DNA of 64,000 nt from Neobacillus sp. PS3-40 (GTDB lineage Bacteria > Bacillota > Bacilli > Bacillales > Cytobacillaceae). Numbering within the stretch: the first letter of the stretch is position 1; the number at the start of each line of letters is the position of its first letter. The notes beneath the pieces are model-generated. The model did not search any database. It saw only the letters and a program-made list of their open reading frames with translations, and was not told the DNA's origin. Position numbers and translations under genes: made by a program. The stretch is taken from positions 2,271,001-2,335,000 of the forward strand of contig NZ_CP133266.1 in assembly GCF_030915485.1 (NCBI RefSeq), in the 5' to 3' direction. This document shows positions 38,056-48,846 of the stretch, in pieces.

Positions 38056-40055
38056 ACTTTTTCAATATTTACCAGACAATCATATAATGTACTTCCAAGT
38101 CCATTATCAGATGCCCTACTTGAGGTAAGATTATTAACAGATCCCCCAAATTTATTCCAAATTCCTTCATCTATATTAATTGTGTTAGGATGGGCTCTTT
38201 GAAAGATGGAGACAAGTCCTTTAATCTCCCCTCGATTGTTCCATACCCTCACTTCATCACCTTCCTGTAAAAGATGATCTTTTGCAATATTTTTTGCTAC
38301 CTCTACTTTAACAAATGGGGTATTTCCGAAAAGATGGTAATTTTGCGAATGATTAGAACGTAAGGGATGTATGGTTAACAAGCTATAAGGAAATTCTTTA
38401 GCAAGATCTGGATTTGACCATCTAGATTCTGCTGGAAGAGATAATTTTAACAATCCATTATCATCCTTGGTTTGACCCATAAGCGATGTAAATTCAAATT
38501 TACCACTCGGTGTATCAAAACTGCGATTATCCCATGGAATCTTTTTAACTGGAAGGTCTAATGTATGGTTCTCCTTTAGCTTTTCTAGCGTAAACCCTTT
38601 TTTCTCTAAAGTATTTAGACACATCTTTAGCCATTGCTCTCTTGTGAAATGAAAATCTTCCCCAAATCCAAGCCTGTTAGCTAGTTGCTTCCATATCCAT
38701 AAGTCTGATTTAACCTCACCAGGTGCATCTATAAGTTTTGGCCCATAATTGACATAATGGTGATACATAGAGGAATAATATAAATCTTCCTCCTCAAATA
38801 CAGTTGTTGTAGGCAAAACATAGTCAGCTAACATTGCAGTATCCGTCATAAACTGTTCAATCACAACAAGAGTTGAAACAGAGGTGAAGGCTTCCTTTAC
38901 AATGGTGGAATCAGGGACTTGTGTAAGTGGATTTCCACAAGTTACAAAGATCATTTTAATTTCTGGGTCTTTTGCAGCTAATACCTCTTCCGCCTGTTTC
39001 ATAATCGGAAACTGCCTTAGATTCTCTTTGCGGCTAGGGAGTGTTAGCTGTTCAAAATCGAAACTCTGTCCAACTTGAATGTTGGCATAATTAGCCCCAC
39101 CACCAGGAATTCCTATGTTTCCGCTAAGAGCAACAACTGCATCAATTAAGCGAATTGTATTTCCACCATTTTCATAACGTTGTAGACCAAGACCCATATA
39201 AGTTGATGTTGGTTTGTCTGCAAATACAAAAGCCAAATGATTGATTACATCTTTAGGAACCTCTGTCATTTCACTAATCTCATCCAAGGATATTCCATCA
39301 AGGAGGTCCATTAAATCGGAAAAACCGTGCGTAAAATGATCAATAAATGGTCGGTCCTCTAACCCTAGCCGCAGCATTTCCTTCATAATACCAGCAGCTA
39401 GAATTCCATCCATACCAGGACGAATCGAAATGTATTCATTTGCAATTTTTGCTGTTGCGTTAAAAATGGGATCAATAACGTATAATTTAGCTCCTTGCTT
39501 TTTTGCTTCAAGTAGCTTTTGATAAAAGTGCATATTAGTCCTTGCGGCATTTCTCCCCCACACAATGATATTTTTACTATTATGTATATCATCCGGTGCA
39601 TGGCTGATTGCATTACCAAAATCCCACTTTTGAGCTTCGATTCCAGAGCCCCAACAAAGAGAGCCCACTAGTTCCGTTACCCCTCCATAGCAGTTAAAAA
39701 ACCGCTGATCAACATTTGTTAAGATCCCATTATTTGCATAATCATGGCTATGCAGCACGGCTGTTGATCCATACTTTTTCTTTATTTCCTTCATCTTTAA
39801 TCCAATTTCATTTAAAGCCTGTTCCCATGAAATTTTTTTAAATTCTCCATTTATTTTTTTTAATGGAAACAACAATCTCTCGGGTGAATTTGTCCGTACT
39901 TCAAGCATTCGCCCGCGTCCGCAAATAGTTCCTTTTGTGATAGGATGTTCCTTATCCCCATCAACCTTTAAAACCTTTCCATTTTCAACGGTTACCTGAA
40001 AGCCACAGTTATCCCAACAATTTAGAGGACAAGCAGATCGATGAATAGTAGCCAA
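38052..40055 (-). CDS. yyaE: Molybdopterin-dependent oxidoreductase (YyaE-like)
   Basis: Catalytic subunit of the DMSO reductase/formate dehydrogenase family, 667 residues, the same as B. subtilis YyaE. An N-terminal 4Fe-4S site has C-P-L-N-C-W-D-N-C and a later C-G-R-G; the bis-MGD domains follow with W-G-R-N-A-A-R-T and G-N-P-L-T-Q-V-P. No Tat signal is visible, so it is probably cytoplasmic. The substrate is unknown. The TTG at 40053-40055, nine bases after AGGAG, is chosen over a TTG three codons earlier that touches the ribosome site. Confidence 0.9.
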   Translation of the reverse strand: MATIHRSACPLNCWDNCGFQVTVENGKVLKVDGDKEHPITKGTICGRGRMLEVRTNSPERLLFPLKKINGEFKKISWEQALNEIGLKMKEIKKKYGSTAVLHSHDYANNGILTNVDQRFFNCYGGVTELVGSLCWGSGIEAQKWDFGNAISHAPDDIHNSKNIIVWGRNAARTNMHFYQKLLEAKKQGAKLYVIDPIFNATAKIANEYISIRPGMDGILAAGIMKEMLRLGLEDRPFIDHFTHGFSDLMDLLDGISLDEISEMTEVPKDVINHLAFVFADKPTSTYMGLGLQRYENGGNTIRLIDAVVALSGNIGIPGGGANYANIQVGQSFDFEQLTLPSRKENLRQFPIMKQAEEVLAAKDPEIKMIFVTCGNPLTQVPDSTIVKEAFTSVSTLVVIEQFMTDTAMLADYVLPTTTVFEEEDLYYSSMYHHYVNYGPKLIDAPGEVKSDLWIWKQLANRLGFGEDFHFTREQWLKMCLNTLEKKGFTLEKLKENHTLDLPVKKIPWDNRSFDTPSGKFEFTSLMGQTKDDNGLLKLSLPAESRWSNPDLAKEFPYSLLTIHPLRSNHSQNYHLFGNTPFVKVEVAKNIAKDHLLQEGDEVRVWNNRGEIKGLVSIFQRAHPNTINIDEGIWNKFGGSVNNLTSSRASDNGLGSTLYDCLVNIEKV

Positions 40056-40094
40056 TTTCTTCAACTCCTAAACTATTTTTCAGTCTATTCTTTT

Positions 40095-40256
40095 GGCTGT
40101 TTTCGCATAGATTGTTGTTTTTCGTACCTAGCCTAAAAACCCGAAATAACAATAGTATCGTGCTCTTTTCTTAAAAACTTCCTACGGTTTTCATCGGTAA
40201 ACTGGAATCCCATTCTAATTTAGTTTCAACTAGCAATAAAGTTTAAGAAAAGAGCC
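40095..40256. mobile_element. 162-bp MITE, copy 3
   Basis: Nearly identical to copy 1 (three differences). A perfect 8-bp target duplication ATTCTTTT flanks it at 40087-40094 and 40257-40264. It is inserted between yyzM and the yyaE-like gene. Confidence 0.88.
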
Positions 40257-40300
40257 ATTCTTTTTAAGAAAAGGGGCATAGATGCACAAAAAGCATGAAA

Positions 40301-40498
40301 TTATTCTTCATGCTTCACCAAAATCTTTTTCATTTTTCGAGAAAACTCTCGCCGAGGGATTAAAACGCTGTGGGAACAGCCTTCACACTTTATTCGTACA
40401 TCCATGCCCATACGAATAATTTTCCACCGATTGACACCACAAGGATGTGCTTTTTTCATTTCAACAATGTCATTAAGTGTAAATTCTTTTTGCTCCAT
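40301..40498 (-). CDS. yyzM: DUF951 family small protein (YyzM)
   Basis: A 65-residue protein with M-K-K-A-H-P-C-G and K-C-E-G-C, so one zinc site is likely. Function unknown. It starts 16 bases after the mechanosensitive channel gene and shares its operon. AAAGGGGG precedes the ATG. Confidence 0.88.
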   Translation of the reverse strand: MEQKEFTLNDIVEMKKAHPCGVNRWKIIRMGMDVRIKCEGCSHSVLIPRREFSRKMKKILVKHEE

Positions 40499-40513
40499 TC
40501 GTTGTTTCCCCCT

Positions 40514-41398
40514 TTAAACATCAGGTTGTTTTGTTGGTTCTATCTCCTTAGAATACATTACAAGTCTTGGAAGTGGTACTTCGATCCCATTTTGGTCAAG
40601 ATGAAGCTTAACTTCTTTTCTAATCATCCTGGCAATATAAAAATGTTTCATCGGCAAGGTTTCCGCCACAATCCTTAACACAATCTCAGTAGGGCCAATA
40701 TTTTGTACACCTAAAAGCTCAGGCACATTGACAATATCTTCAAATTGCTCAGGCATTTTTTCAAGAATGTCACTAATGACCCTCTCCGCCTTTTCAATAT
40801 CTTCCTTATAAGAAATACCTACATCAACAACTGCTACACTATTGTTTAATGAAAAATTTGTAACTTCAGAGATACTTCCATTAGGTAGTATATGAAGCTC
40901 CCCAGTCCAACTTTTAATTTTTGTTGTTCTTAAACCGATGGCTTCTACACCACCCTCAAATTGTCCAACACGAATATGGTCACCCACGGAAAATTGATCT
41001 TCAAAAATAATAAAGAATCCTGACAGAATATCCTTTACTAAGTTTTGTGCCCCAAAACCTACTGCGAGTCCTACTATTCCTGCTCCAGCAAGTAAGGCCT
41101 TCACATCAATCGTTAAAACCGACAGGATCATCAAAAAGGAAATAAAATAAACAACATACGAAAGAATACTATCAATAAGCTTTTCGATGGTTGCTTCTCT
41201 TCGTTCAGAAGTCCTTAACGGAGATCGATTCCTGATTTTAAACATATTATGAATGGCTACTTTCCCAAGTCTTATTAGGATACTGGAAATAACCATAATC
41301 GCTACAATCTTTATAACTCCTTCACCAATCGTCAACCACATTCCTTCATCTACTAACCTTTCAGTCATTCTGTTAATAACCTTTTCAGTAGGAATCAT
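40514..41398 (-). CDS. Small-conductance mechanosensitive channel (MscS family)
   Basis: Membrane channel of 294 residues. Two or three N-terminal spans lead to the pore helix A-L-L-A-G-A-G-I-V-G-L-A-V-G-F-G-A-Q and the F-F-I-I-F-E-D-Q-F-S-V-G-D segment that opens the cytoplasmic cage. It releases solutes on osmotic down-shock. The ATG at 41396-41398 is seven bases after GGAAGG; the longer frame lacks a ribosome site. Confidence 0.92.
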   Translation of the reverse strand: MIPTEKVINRMTERLVDEGMWLTIGEGVIKIVAIMVISSILIRLGKVAIHNMFKIRNRSPLRTSERREATIEKLIDSILSYVVYFISFLMILSVLTIDVKALLAGAGIVGLAVGFGAQNLVKDILSGFFIIFEDQFSVGDHIRVGQFEGGVEAIGLRTTKIKSWTGELHILPNGSISEVTNFSLNNSVAVVDVGISYKEDIEKAERVISDILEKMPEQFEDIVNVPELLGVQNIGPTEIVLRIVAETLPMKHFYIARMIRKEVKLHLDQNGIEVPLPRLVMYSKEIEPTKQPDV

Positions 41399-41746
41399 TC
41401 CATCACCTTCCTTACAAACCAATATAGCGGAACATATACCACCTATTTTAGGATTGATCATTTATTTATAGAACCAAACTACCACAATAAAGAGGCTTGA
41501 GCAAAGTAAATTTCTTCATATCCATCGTAAAAAAAGGATAGTCTGCACTCAAAGTGTATGGACTTTCCTTTTTGCGGCACCCTTACACCTATCCATCCAA
41601 GATAAATAAAATTTATCCGTATTTCCCCTTATAGCCCATTTATATTTCCATATCATTCACTTGTTTCCTATTTATTCAGTTAATAGACGTATAGATTGCT
41701 TAATTTCTCCGTATACTTGTAATAGTAAAAATAAGGAGTGGACTTA
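41399..41746. other. Divergent intergenic region mscS / yyaC
   Basis: It carries the promoters of both genes. A hairpin-like segment at about 41529-41575 (AAAAGGATAGTC ... GACTTTCCTTTTT, enclosing CACTCAAAGTG) is unexplained. yyaC is a sporulation gene, so a sporulation sigma promoter is expected near 41700, but I do not call one. Confidence 0.35.
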
Positions 41747-42367
41747 ATGAATCTAAAGCCAAGCTTTTTTGACGGAAAATTAAAGGAAAGAATTCCCCAT
41801 GATGATAGTCAAGCTGCAGAGCAACTAGCTATCAAGCTAACTTCATATTTTCCTGTCATTGTAAGCCGCCCGATTGTATTTGTCTGTATTGGTACAGACC
41901 GTTCCACTGGTGATTCATTAGGACCGCTTATAGGCACCCTGCTTGAAGAAAAAAATATCCCCTCTTTTTTCATTTATGGCACACTTGACGACCCTATTCA
42001 TGCTGTTAATCTAGCAGAAAAACTCAAGGAAATTAAGGAAAAACATTTTCATCCTTTTATTATTGGCATTGATGCCTGCTTAGGAAGAGTGAAAAATGTT
42101 GGCATGATTGAAATTGGAGATGGGCCCGTCAAACCTGGGGCAGGTGTTAATAAAGAACTTCCACCGGTTGGGAATATTCATATTACTGGAATTGTTAATG
42201 TAAGTGGATTTATGGAATTTTTTGTCCTCCAAAATACACGATTAAATTTAGTATTAAAAATCGCCAAAACAATCACAAATGGTATCTACAAGGCAAGCGT
42301 TTTATATTCTAAAAATTCAGAGAAACCAAATTACAATTGGCAGAAGGAATCAACTCAATCGAAATAA
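41747..42367 (+). CDS. yyaC: Spore protease-like protein YyaC (DUF1256)
   Basis: Protein of 206 residues related to the GPR spore protease fold. Key segments are C-I-G-T-D-R-S-T-G-D-S-L-G-P and G-I-D-A-C-L-G. It is a sporulation-linked protein of unknown exact target. ATG is eight bases after AAGGAG; the GTG three codons earlier is too close. It runs opposite to most genes on this side of the origin, as in B. subtilis. Confidence 0.9.
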   Translation: MNLKPSFFDGKLKERIPHDDSQAAEQLAIKLTSYFPVIVSRPIVFVCIGTDRSTGDSLGPLIGTLLEEKNIPSFFIYGTLDDPIHAVNLAEKLKEIKEKHFHPFIIGIDACLGRVKNVGMIEIGDGPVKPGAGVNKELPPVGNIHITGIVNVSGFMEFFVLQNTRLNLVLKIAKTITNGIYKASVLYSKNSEKPNYNWQKESTQSK

Positions 42368-42397
42368 AAAACAAATGAATTTTTTAAAAGTACAAAA

Positions 42398-42421
42398 AAC
42401 AGGGAATTAGCATTCCCTGTT
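42398..42421 (-). terminator. Terminator of the DUF554 gene
   Basis: A perfect 10-bp stem AACAGGGAAT/ATTCCCTGTT around TAGC; the minus strand continues with TTTTTTG. It lies between the convergent yyaC and DUF554 genes. Confidence 0.85.
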
Positions 42422-43134
42422 CATATAAATTGATGATAATAATGTAAAATCGTAACAATAACAGCAGTGACCACAATCCCAGGCAAAAAATTAGCCACTC
42501 TAATTTTGATAATTCCTGTGAGATTTAGCCCTATAGCAAAGATCATGATACCGCCTGTTGAAGTCATTTCTGTTATAAATTGATCCATTAATGCTTGGGG
42601 AACAAATTGATCAATCTGCGTAGCAAACAGGGCAATTATTCCTTCATAGAGCACAACAGGAATAGCAGAAAATAAAACGCCAATACCCAGCGTAGTTGTT
42701 AGGATAAGTGAGGTAAAGCCATCAATAATAGATTTTGTGAACAAAACGGCATGATCCCCGCGAATCCCACTATCCAGTGCCCCAATAATGGCCATTGCCC
42801 CAATAACAAAGATTAAAGTAGCAGTTACAAATCCTTCTGATATACTTCCTTTTCCACTCGATCCAACTTTTCCTTCAAGCCATTGTCCCAAATCATTTAA
42901 TCTGTCTTCCAACCTTAGCAGTTCTCCAATTACCGATCCAATTACTAAACTTAAAATGACGATTAAGAAATTTTGGCTTTTTAATCCCATTTGTAATCCC
43001 AATACCATTACAGATAAACCAATCGCATACATCACAGTTGATTTCATACCCTCAGGAATTCGATGAAGCAACTTTCCAAGAAGCGATCCAATAATAATCA
43101 ATACTCCGTTTACAAGAGTTCCGAGTAAAAACAT
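42421..43134 (-). CDS. DUF554 family membrane protein
   Basis: Polytopic membrane protein of 237 residues with six or seven spans and glycine-rich motifs such as G-T-L-V-N-G-V-L-I-I-I-G-S-L-L-G. Transport or channel function is suspected for the family but not established. ATG at 43132-43134 follows AGGTG by six bases. Confidence 0.85.
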   Translation of the reverse strand: MFLLGTLVNGVLIIIGSLLGKLLHRIPEGMKSTVMYAIGLSVMVLGLQMGLKSQNFLIVILSLVIGSVIGELLRLEDRLNDLGQWLEGKVGSSGKGSISEGFVTATLIFVIGAMAIIGALDSGIRGDHAVLFTKSIIDGFTSLILTTTLGIGVLFSAIPVVLYEGIIALFATQIDQFVPQALMDQFITEMTSTGGIMIFAIGLNLTGIIKIRVANFLPGIVVTAVIVTILHYYHQFI

Positions 43135-43162
43135 TGCATTCACCTATTTCTTATCTTTTTAA

Positions 43163-43193
43163 ATATGAAAAAATAAACCATCCATTTGATGGT
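43163..43193 (-). terminator. soj-spo0J terminator
   Basis: On the minus strand AAACCATC and GATGGTTT pair and are followed by ATTTTTTC; the spo0J stop codon is in the stem. Confidence 0.8.
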
Positions 43194-44048
43194 TTAAAGG
43201 GATGATTCCTGATTAAGTAGTTCCAAAATGCGCTCTAAATCTTCCTTAGAGAAAAATTCAATTTCAATTTTCCCCTTGTTTTTTGATTGTTTGATATTAA
43301 CTGTTGTACCAAACATTTCTCTTAGTGAATGCTCACGTTCCAACAAGAATACATCTCTTTTCTTTTCAGGTTTCTTTGTTTCACGTGAAACATTTTCATT
43401 CAATTGCTGAATTAATTTTTCAAGCTGACGAACATTTAGATTTTCATTTAGGACCTTTTCCAGAAGGATTGGGAGTTTTTCCTTTTGTCGAAGACCCAAA
43501 AGAGCACGCCCATGTCCCATACTGATTTTTCCTGTTGATATCAACTCTTGAATTTTTGGAGGGAGAGATAATAAACGGATATGATTAGCAATATGTGGTC
43601 TACTTTTACTTAACCGTTTTGCTACTTCTTCCTGTGTTAAACTTAATTTTTCCATGAGCATTTGATAGGCAAGCCCCTCTTCAATTGGGTTTAAATCTTC
43701 CCTTTGAAGGTTCTCTAGCACTCCCAATTCCATCATTTGTTGTTCAGAAAGTTCTCTGACAACCGCAGGAACTGTTTCTAGTTTGGCTTCTTTTGCAGCG
43801 CGAAATCGTCTTTCGCCAACAACAATTTCATACCCTTTAATACTTTTTCTCACAATAATTGGTTGTAGGATTCCGTGCTCCAAAATTGACTTTTTTAGTT
43901 CATCGATTGCATCTTGTTGGAAGTTCTTTCTGGGCTGGTAAGGATTGGGCCGAAGCTCTTTAACCTTAATCTCTTGAACTGTCTCTTCTTTTTCAACTTC
44001 CATATTTGTAAAAAATGCATTCAAGCCTTTTCCTAAACCTTTAGCCAT
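43194..44048 (-). CDS. spo0J: Chromosome partition protein ParB/Spo0J
   Basis: CTP-dependent DNA clamp of 284 residues. N-terminal CTPase motifs G-E-R-R-F-R-A-A and E-N-L-Q-R-E-D, central helix-turn-helix (T-Q-E-E-V-A-K-R-L-S-K-S-R), C-terminal dimer domain. It loads at parS and recruits SMC. It carries its own parS at 43377-43392. It overlaps soj by eight bases. Confidence 0.96.
   Translation of the reverse strand: MAKGLGKGLNAFFTNMEVEKEETVQEIKVKELRPNPYQPRKNFQQDAIDELKKSILEHGILQPIIVRKSIKGYEIVVGERRFRAAKEAKLETVPAVVRELSEQQMMELGVLENLQREDLNPIEEGLAYQMLMEKLSLTQEEVAKRLSKSRPHIANHIRLLSLPPKIQELISTGKISMGHGRALLGLRQKEKLPILLEKVLNENLNVRQLEKLIQQLNENVSRETKKPEKKRDVFLLEREHSLREMFGTTVNIKQSKNKGKIEIEFFSKEDLERILELLNQESSL
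43377..43392 (+). other. parS site inside spo0J
   Basis: TGTTTCACGTGAAACA, a perfect 16-bp palindrome and exact consensus parS. A parS within spo0J is also found in B. subtilis. Confidence 0.95.
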
Positions 44049-44802
44049 TCGAAACCACTTCCTTCGCCAAATCTAAATACACTTCGGCTCCGCGGGATTT
44101 TGGATCATATGTAATGATTGGCTCCCCGTGACTTGGAGCTTCGCTTAGACGTATATTCCTTGGAATAATGGTTTTGTAAACTTTATCTTGAAAGTATTTT
44201 TTAACTTCTTCAATAACTTGTATACCTAAATTTGTACGCGCGTCCAACATCGTTAACAAGACGCCTTCAATTTTTAAATCATGATTTAAATGCTTTTGGA
44301 CGAGTCGAACCGTATTTAACAACTGGCTTAACCCTTCTAAAGCGTAGTATTCACATTGAACTGGGATGAGAACTGCATCAGAGGCAGTAAGTGCATTGAT
44401 GGTTAATAAACCTAATGATGGAGGACAATCAATAATAATATAGTCAAAGTTATTTTTTACTTCTTCTAGAGCTCGTTTTAGTCGAACCTCTCTAGAAATT
44501 GTCGGAACTAACTCAATTTCAGCCCCAGCCAGTTGAATAGTTGCTGGGATGGCAAATAAATTTTCTACGGATGTAGACCTAATTACATCCTTTGCCTCTA
44601 CATCGTCTACTATAACATCATAGATACATTGGTCGACTTCTGCTTTTTCAATTCCAATACCACTTGTTGCATTCCCCTGTGGGTCTATGTCAACGAGTAA
44701 TACTTTTTTCCCTATGTATGCTAAGCAGGCGCCTAGGTTGACAGAGGTTGTCGTTTTGCCGACTCCACCTTTTTGATTCGCGATTGCAAGGATTTTGCTC
44801 AC
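44041..44802 (-). CDS. soj: Chromosome partition ATPase ParA/Soj
   Basis: ATPase of 253 residues with N-Q-K-G-G-V-G-K-T-T at about 9-18, V-D-I-D-P-Q-G-N and Y-I-I-I-D-C-P-P. It works with Spo0J in origin segregation and regulates DnaA. GTG start with AGGTGG upstream. The 44803-45097 gap to noc holds AT-rich sequence and a weak noc terminator near 45043-45080. Confidence 0.96.
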   Translation of the reverse strand: MSKILAIANQKGGVGKTTTSVNLGACLAYIGKKVLLVDIDPQGNATSGIGIEKAEVDQCIYDVIVDDVEAKDVIRSTSVENLFAIPATIQLAGAEIELVPTISREVRLKRALEEVKNNFDYIIIDCPPSLGLLTINALTASDAVLIPVQCEYYALEGLSQLLNTVRLVQKHLNHDLKIEGVLLTMLDARTNLGIQVIEEVKKYFQDKVYKTIIPRNIRLSEAPSHGEPIITYDPKSRGAEVYLDLAKEVVSNG

Positions 44803-45097
44803 GATGCCACCTACCTTTTTTTTATATGGGTCTCTTATAGAATTATTTTGTGCAAGCGAACGAGACCCTCAAGATTGCTTTTCTTATTTTCATGACAAAC
44901 CCTTAAGAAATAACAAACTAATAAACTAGCTTATTCCAAAAAGAGAGAAAGAAAATAGCCATGTTATCTATTTTATCATGAAACTGATTTATTGTTGTTT
45001 TTTTTCTAAAATATTCAATTACCATTTTAGGAAAATAGACAAAAAAATAGGAACTGAACGAGTTCTCCGTCCGGTTCCTTGTTTGTAAATGCGCCTC

Positions 45098-45976
45098 TTA
45101 TTTTTTCTTTGGTATCCGAATTGTAAATTGATAAAAATCCTCAAATTCTTCCTCTTCGGAGTTTAAATTTATACCATTATCAGACACCATATTAAGAGAT
45201 TGACGAATAGTATTAACTGCTATTCTCATATCCTTACTAAAGGCCTTTCTTTTTGGCTTTGGTTTTTGATTCTTATGTTCAAGTAGGCGAACCACACGTT
45301 CCTCTGTTTGCTTAACATTTAGATTTTTTTCCATAATTTCTTCTAATAGCTTAGCCTGTTTTTCAGGATCTTTTAGCGGTATAAGTGAACGAGCATGGCG
45401 TTCAGTAATAAGTTTATTTAATAAAGCATCCTGTACCACCTGTGGTAATTTAAGAAGACGTAGTTTATTAGCAACTGTTGATTGCCCTTTTCCAAGGCGC
45501 TGGGCAAGCGCTTCTTGAGTTAAATTATGAATTTCCAACAATTTCCCATATGCGATTGCTTCTTCAATAGGCGAAAGTTCTTCACGTTGTAAATTTTCAA
45601 TCAAGGCAACAGAAGCTGTTTCAGAATCACTTAAATTATTTATTATTGCTGGTACAACATCCCAGCCAAGCTTCTTCATAGCCCGCCACCGTCGTTCTCC
45701 TGCAATAATTTCAAATTTATCTACTTCGAATTCCCTGACAACAATTGGTTGAATAATACCATGAATATGAATCGTCCGTGATAATTCTTCGATTTTTCCA
45801 TCATCAAAAACCGTTCGAGGCTGAAATCTATTGGGAACAATACTATCAATTGGTATTTTTCTTATTTCTTCTTGTTGACTTTGAACTATTTTTTCTTCTT
45901 TATCTAAATCTTGATCATTCTCAACTTGCTCTCCCTTTTCGCCGAGGCCAAAAAAGCGTGTAATCGAATGCTTCAT
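45098..45976 (-). CDS. noc: Nucleoid occlusion protein Noc
   Basis: ParB-family protein of 292 residues beginning [16 protein letters not shown], the membrane-binding amphipathic start of Noc. It binds sites like ATTTCCCGGGAAAT and blocks division over the nucleoid. G-E-R-R-W-R-A and the [17 protein letters not shown] are present. The ATG at 45974-45976 follows AAAGGTGGTG; the longer frame would add 29 unrelated residues before the amphipathic start. Confidence 0.95.
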   Translation of the reverse strand: MKHSITRFFGLGEKGEQVENDQDLDKEEKIVQSQQEEIRKIPIDSIVPNRFQPRTVFDDGKIEELSRTIHIHGIIQPIVVREFEVDKFEIIAGERRWRAMKKLGWDVVPAIINNLSDSETASVALIENLQREELSPIEEAIAYGKLLEIHNLTQEALAQRLGKGQSTVANKLRLLKLPQVVQDALLNKLITERHARSLIPLKDPEKQAKLLEEIMEKNLNVKQTEERVVRLLEHKNQKPKPKRKAFSKDMRIAVNTIRQSLNMVSDNGINLNSEEEEFEDFYQFTIRIPKKK

Positions 45977-46141
45977 CCCTAACACCACCTTTACGAAACT
46001 CCCTATAATAAATTCTCTATAAAAATGACAAGTTCCTGCATCCAAATACATTTTTATACACAATTAACATAGTATTACCACAACACACTAGTTATTTTGA
46101 AGTAGGTGTGACGTGCTTACACCCTAATTCCTCCATCAAAC

Positions 46142-46858
46142 CTATTCTATCGGCATTTTATTTGGAGTACCTGGTTTGCGTGGATATTTTTTTGGCGTTT
46201 GTTTTTCTTTTTTGATCACTAAGATATTTCTCTCACTATCTTCAATTGGTAGAGTAAAAACAAACGCCTTCTCTACCTTTCCTCCAAGGAGGGAAATAGC
46301 CTTTTGCCCAGTTTCTAATTCTTCCTGTGCATGGGCTGCCTTCATCGCAATAAAGTGTCCACCTACTTTTACTAGTGGTAAACAAAGTTCGCTTAAAACA
46401 GAAAGTCTTGCTACTGCTCTTGCAGTAACAACATCATACGATTCACGATATGTTGGGTTAACTCCGAATAATTCAGCCCGTTCATGAATAAAATGCACTT
46501 TTTCAAGTTCTAAAACGGTAGCAAGATGATTTAAGAATGTTATCCGTTTATTTAATGAATCGACAATCGTTATTTCCAAATGTGGAAAGGCAATCTTTAA
46601 CGGAATACTTGGGAATCCTGCCCCTGCTCCAACATCGCATAAATGGAAAGGCTTTGAAAAGTCAAAGAAAAATGCAGCCGTAATCGAATCATAAAAATGT
46701 TTCAAATAAACATCTTCTTTTTCTGTTATGGCAGTTAGGTTCATTTTTTCATTCCATTCAACAAGCGTTTCGTAATATATTTCAAACTGTTGCAATTGTT
46801 GTGCTGTTAAAAGTATCCCTTTTTCTTTAAGGTTAGCTTCAAATTGTTTAATAATCAT
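46142..46858 (-). CDS. rsmG: 16S rRNA (guanine-527-N7) methyltransferase RsmG
   Basis: Rossmann-fold methyltransferase of 238 residues (GidB). The SAM site is [13 protein letters not shown]. Loss gives low-level streptomycin resistance in other bacteria. The ATG at 46856-46858 is eight bases after GAGGAT. It follows mnmG by 33 bases. Confidence 0.96.
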   Translation of the reverse strand: MIIKQFEANLKEKGILLTAQQLQQFEIYYETLVEWNEKMNLTAITEKEDVYLKHFYDSITAAFFFDFSKPFHLCDVGAGAGFPSIPLKIAFPHLEITIVDSLNKRITFLNHLATVLELEKVHFIHERAELFGVNPTYRESYDVVTARAVARLSVLSELCLPLVKVGGHFIAMKAAHAQEELETGQKAISLLGGKVEKAFVFTLPIEDSERNILVIKKEKQTPKKYPRKPGTPNKMPIE

Positions 46859-46891
46859 TTGCAAATATCCTCGATCCGTTAGCTTTGTGTA

Positions 46892-48781
46892 TTAATTATT
46901 TCCAATTCTTGCAATTCGACCTTGTTCTAAGTAGATAAGTAAAATGGAGATATCTGCAGGATTAACACCAGAAATTCGTGATGCCTGTGCAATAGATAAT
47001 GGCTTAATTTTCGTTAGCTTTTGCCTTGCTTCGGTTGCAAGCCCTGTAATTGCTTCATAATCGATATTTTCTGGAATTTTTTTATTCTCCATTTTCTTTA
47101 AACGCTCAACCTGCTGCAATGATTTTTCAATATATCCTTCATACTTAATTTGGATCTCTACCTGTTCCTTTATGTCAGTAGCCATTTCAAGTTCACTAGG
47201 CGTTAGTTTTTCAAGTAGTTCGTATGTCATTTCTGGCCTTTTCAATAGATCAGATGCTCGAACTCCATCCTTCAATTCACTTCCACCTAAGCTTTTGATT
47301 AGGTCTTGTACTTCTTTTGAAGGTCTTATAAAAATCGAATTTAATCTTTTCTTTTCTAACTCAATAGCTTCTCTTTTGGCCAAAAATCTTTCATACCGTT
47401 CACCAGGAATAAGCCCGATGTTGTGGCCTATTTCAGTTAATCTCAAATCAGCATTATCGTGGCGCAAAAGGAGGCGGTATTCTGCTCTTGAAGTCAACAA
47501 TCGATAGGGCTCATTTGTTCCTTTTGTAATTAAATCATCAATTAATACACCTATATAAGCATCCGAACGGCTTAAAATTAATTGATCCCGTCCTAATGCA
47601 TTTAATCCTGCGTTAATTCCAGCCATGATACCTTGTCCAGCTGCTTCCTCGTACCCAGAAGTTCCATTTATTTGCCCTGCAGTATAAAGGTTTTTCACTA
47701 CTTTAGTTTCTAATGATGGCCAAAGCTGCGTTGGAACAACTGCATCATACTCTATTGCATACCCGGCTCTCATCATTTGAACTTTTTCAAGACCTGGAAT
47801 TGTTTTAAGTATTTGCTGTTGAACATCTTCCGGTAAACTCGTTGAAAGACCTTGCACATACACTTCCTTCGTGTTTCTACCTTCCGGCTCAAGAAATATT
47901 TGATGACGTGGTTTATCATTGAAACGGACTACTTTGTCCTCAATTGAAGGGCAATAGCGAGGACCTGTTCCTTTAATCATGCCCGAATACATTGGTGAAC
48001 GATGAAGGTTATTATCAATCAATTGATGTGTTTGTTCATTCGTATAAGTTAACCAACACGGTAATTGATCGGTAATATATCTGGTTGTTTCATATGAAAA
48101 AGACCTGGGAACTTCATCACCTGGCTGAATTTCCGTTTTGCTATAATCAATCGTGTGGCTATTTACCCGTGGTGGTGTTCCAGTTTTAAAACGCACCAAA
48201 TCAAATCCTAATTCCTCTAAATTCTCGGAAAGCCCAATTGATGGCTGCTGATTATTAGGACCACTCGAATATTTTAATTCACCCAGGATAATTTCACCAC
48301 GGAGGTAAGTACCAGTTGTGATTACAACTGTTTTAGAACGATAAACAGCGCCTGTCTTTGTGATAACACCTGTGCAGACCCCATCCTCAACAATTAAATT
48401 CTCAACCATCCCCTGCATTAATACCAAATTTTCTTCATCTTCAAGTGTCTTTTTCATTTCGTGCTGGTAGGCAAATTTATCAGCCTGCGCCCGGAGAGCC
48501 CTAACTGCAGGACCTTTACCTGTATTTAACATTCTCATCTGGATATACGTTTTATCAATATTTCTTCCCATCTCGCCGCCAAGTGCGTCAATTTCACGAA
48601 CGACAATTCCCTTTGCGGGTCCTCCAACAGAAGGATTACATGGCATAAATGCAACCATATCAAGATTAATTGTGATCATTAACGTTTTTGCCCCAAGTCT
48701 TGCGGCTGCTAAACCTGCTTCACATCCCGCATGACCCGCTCCTACTACAATAACGTCATAATTTCCTGCTTCGTATTGCAT
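46892..48781 (-). CDS. mnmG: tRNA uridine-5-carboxymethylaminomethyl synthesis protein MnmG
   Basis: FAD enzyme of 629 residues (GidA). G-A-G-H-A-G-C-E-A at about 13-21 binds FAD, and [16 protein letters not shown] is the family signature. With MnmE it modifies U34 of several tRNAs. Confidence 0.97.
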   Translation of the reverse strand: MQYEAGNYDVIVVGAGHAGCEAGLAAARLGAKTLMITINLDMVAFMPCNPSVGGPAKGIVVREIDALGGEMGRNIDKTYIQMRMLNTGKGPAVRALRAQADKFAYQHEMKKTLEDEENLVLMQGMVENLIVEDGVCTGVITKTGAVYRSKTVVITTGTYLRGEIILGELKYSSGPNNQQPSIGLSENLEELGFDLVRFKTGTPPRVNSHTIDYSKTEIQPGDEVPRSFSYETTRYITDQLPCWLTYTNEQTHQLIDNNLHRSPMYSGMIKGTGPRYCPSIEDKVVRFNDKPRHQIFLEPEGRNTKEVYVQGLSTSLPEDVQQQILKTIPGLEKVQMMRAGYAIEYDAVVPTQLWPSLETKVVKNLYTAGQINGTSGYEEAAGQGIMAGINAGLNALGRDQLILSRSDAYIGVLIDDLITKGTNEPYRLLTSRAEYRLLLRHDNADLRLTEIGHNIGLIPGERYERFLAKREAIELEKKRLNSIFIRPSKEVQDLIKSLGGSELKDGVRASDLLKRPEMTYELLEKLTPSELEMATDIKEQVEIQIKYEGYIEKSLQQVERLKKMENKKIPENIDYEAITGLATEARQKLTKIKPLSIAQASRISGVNPADISILLIYLEQGRIARIGNN

Positions 48782-48846
48782 CTTGTTTCTTCCCTTCAGG
48801 TTTTTCCATTAACCTAAGAATTCCTACTAAATAATAAGTGAACAAT

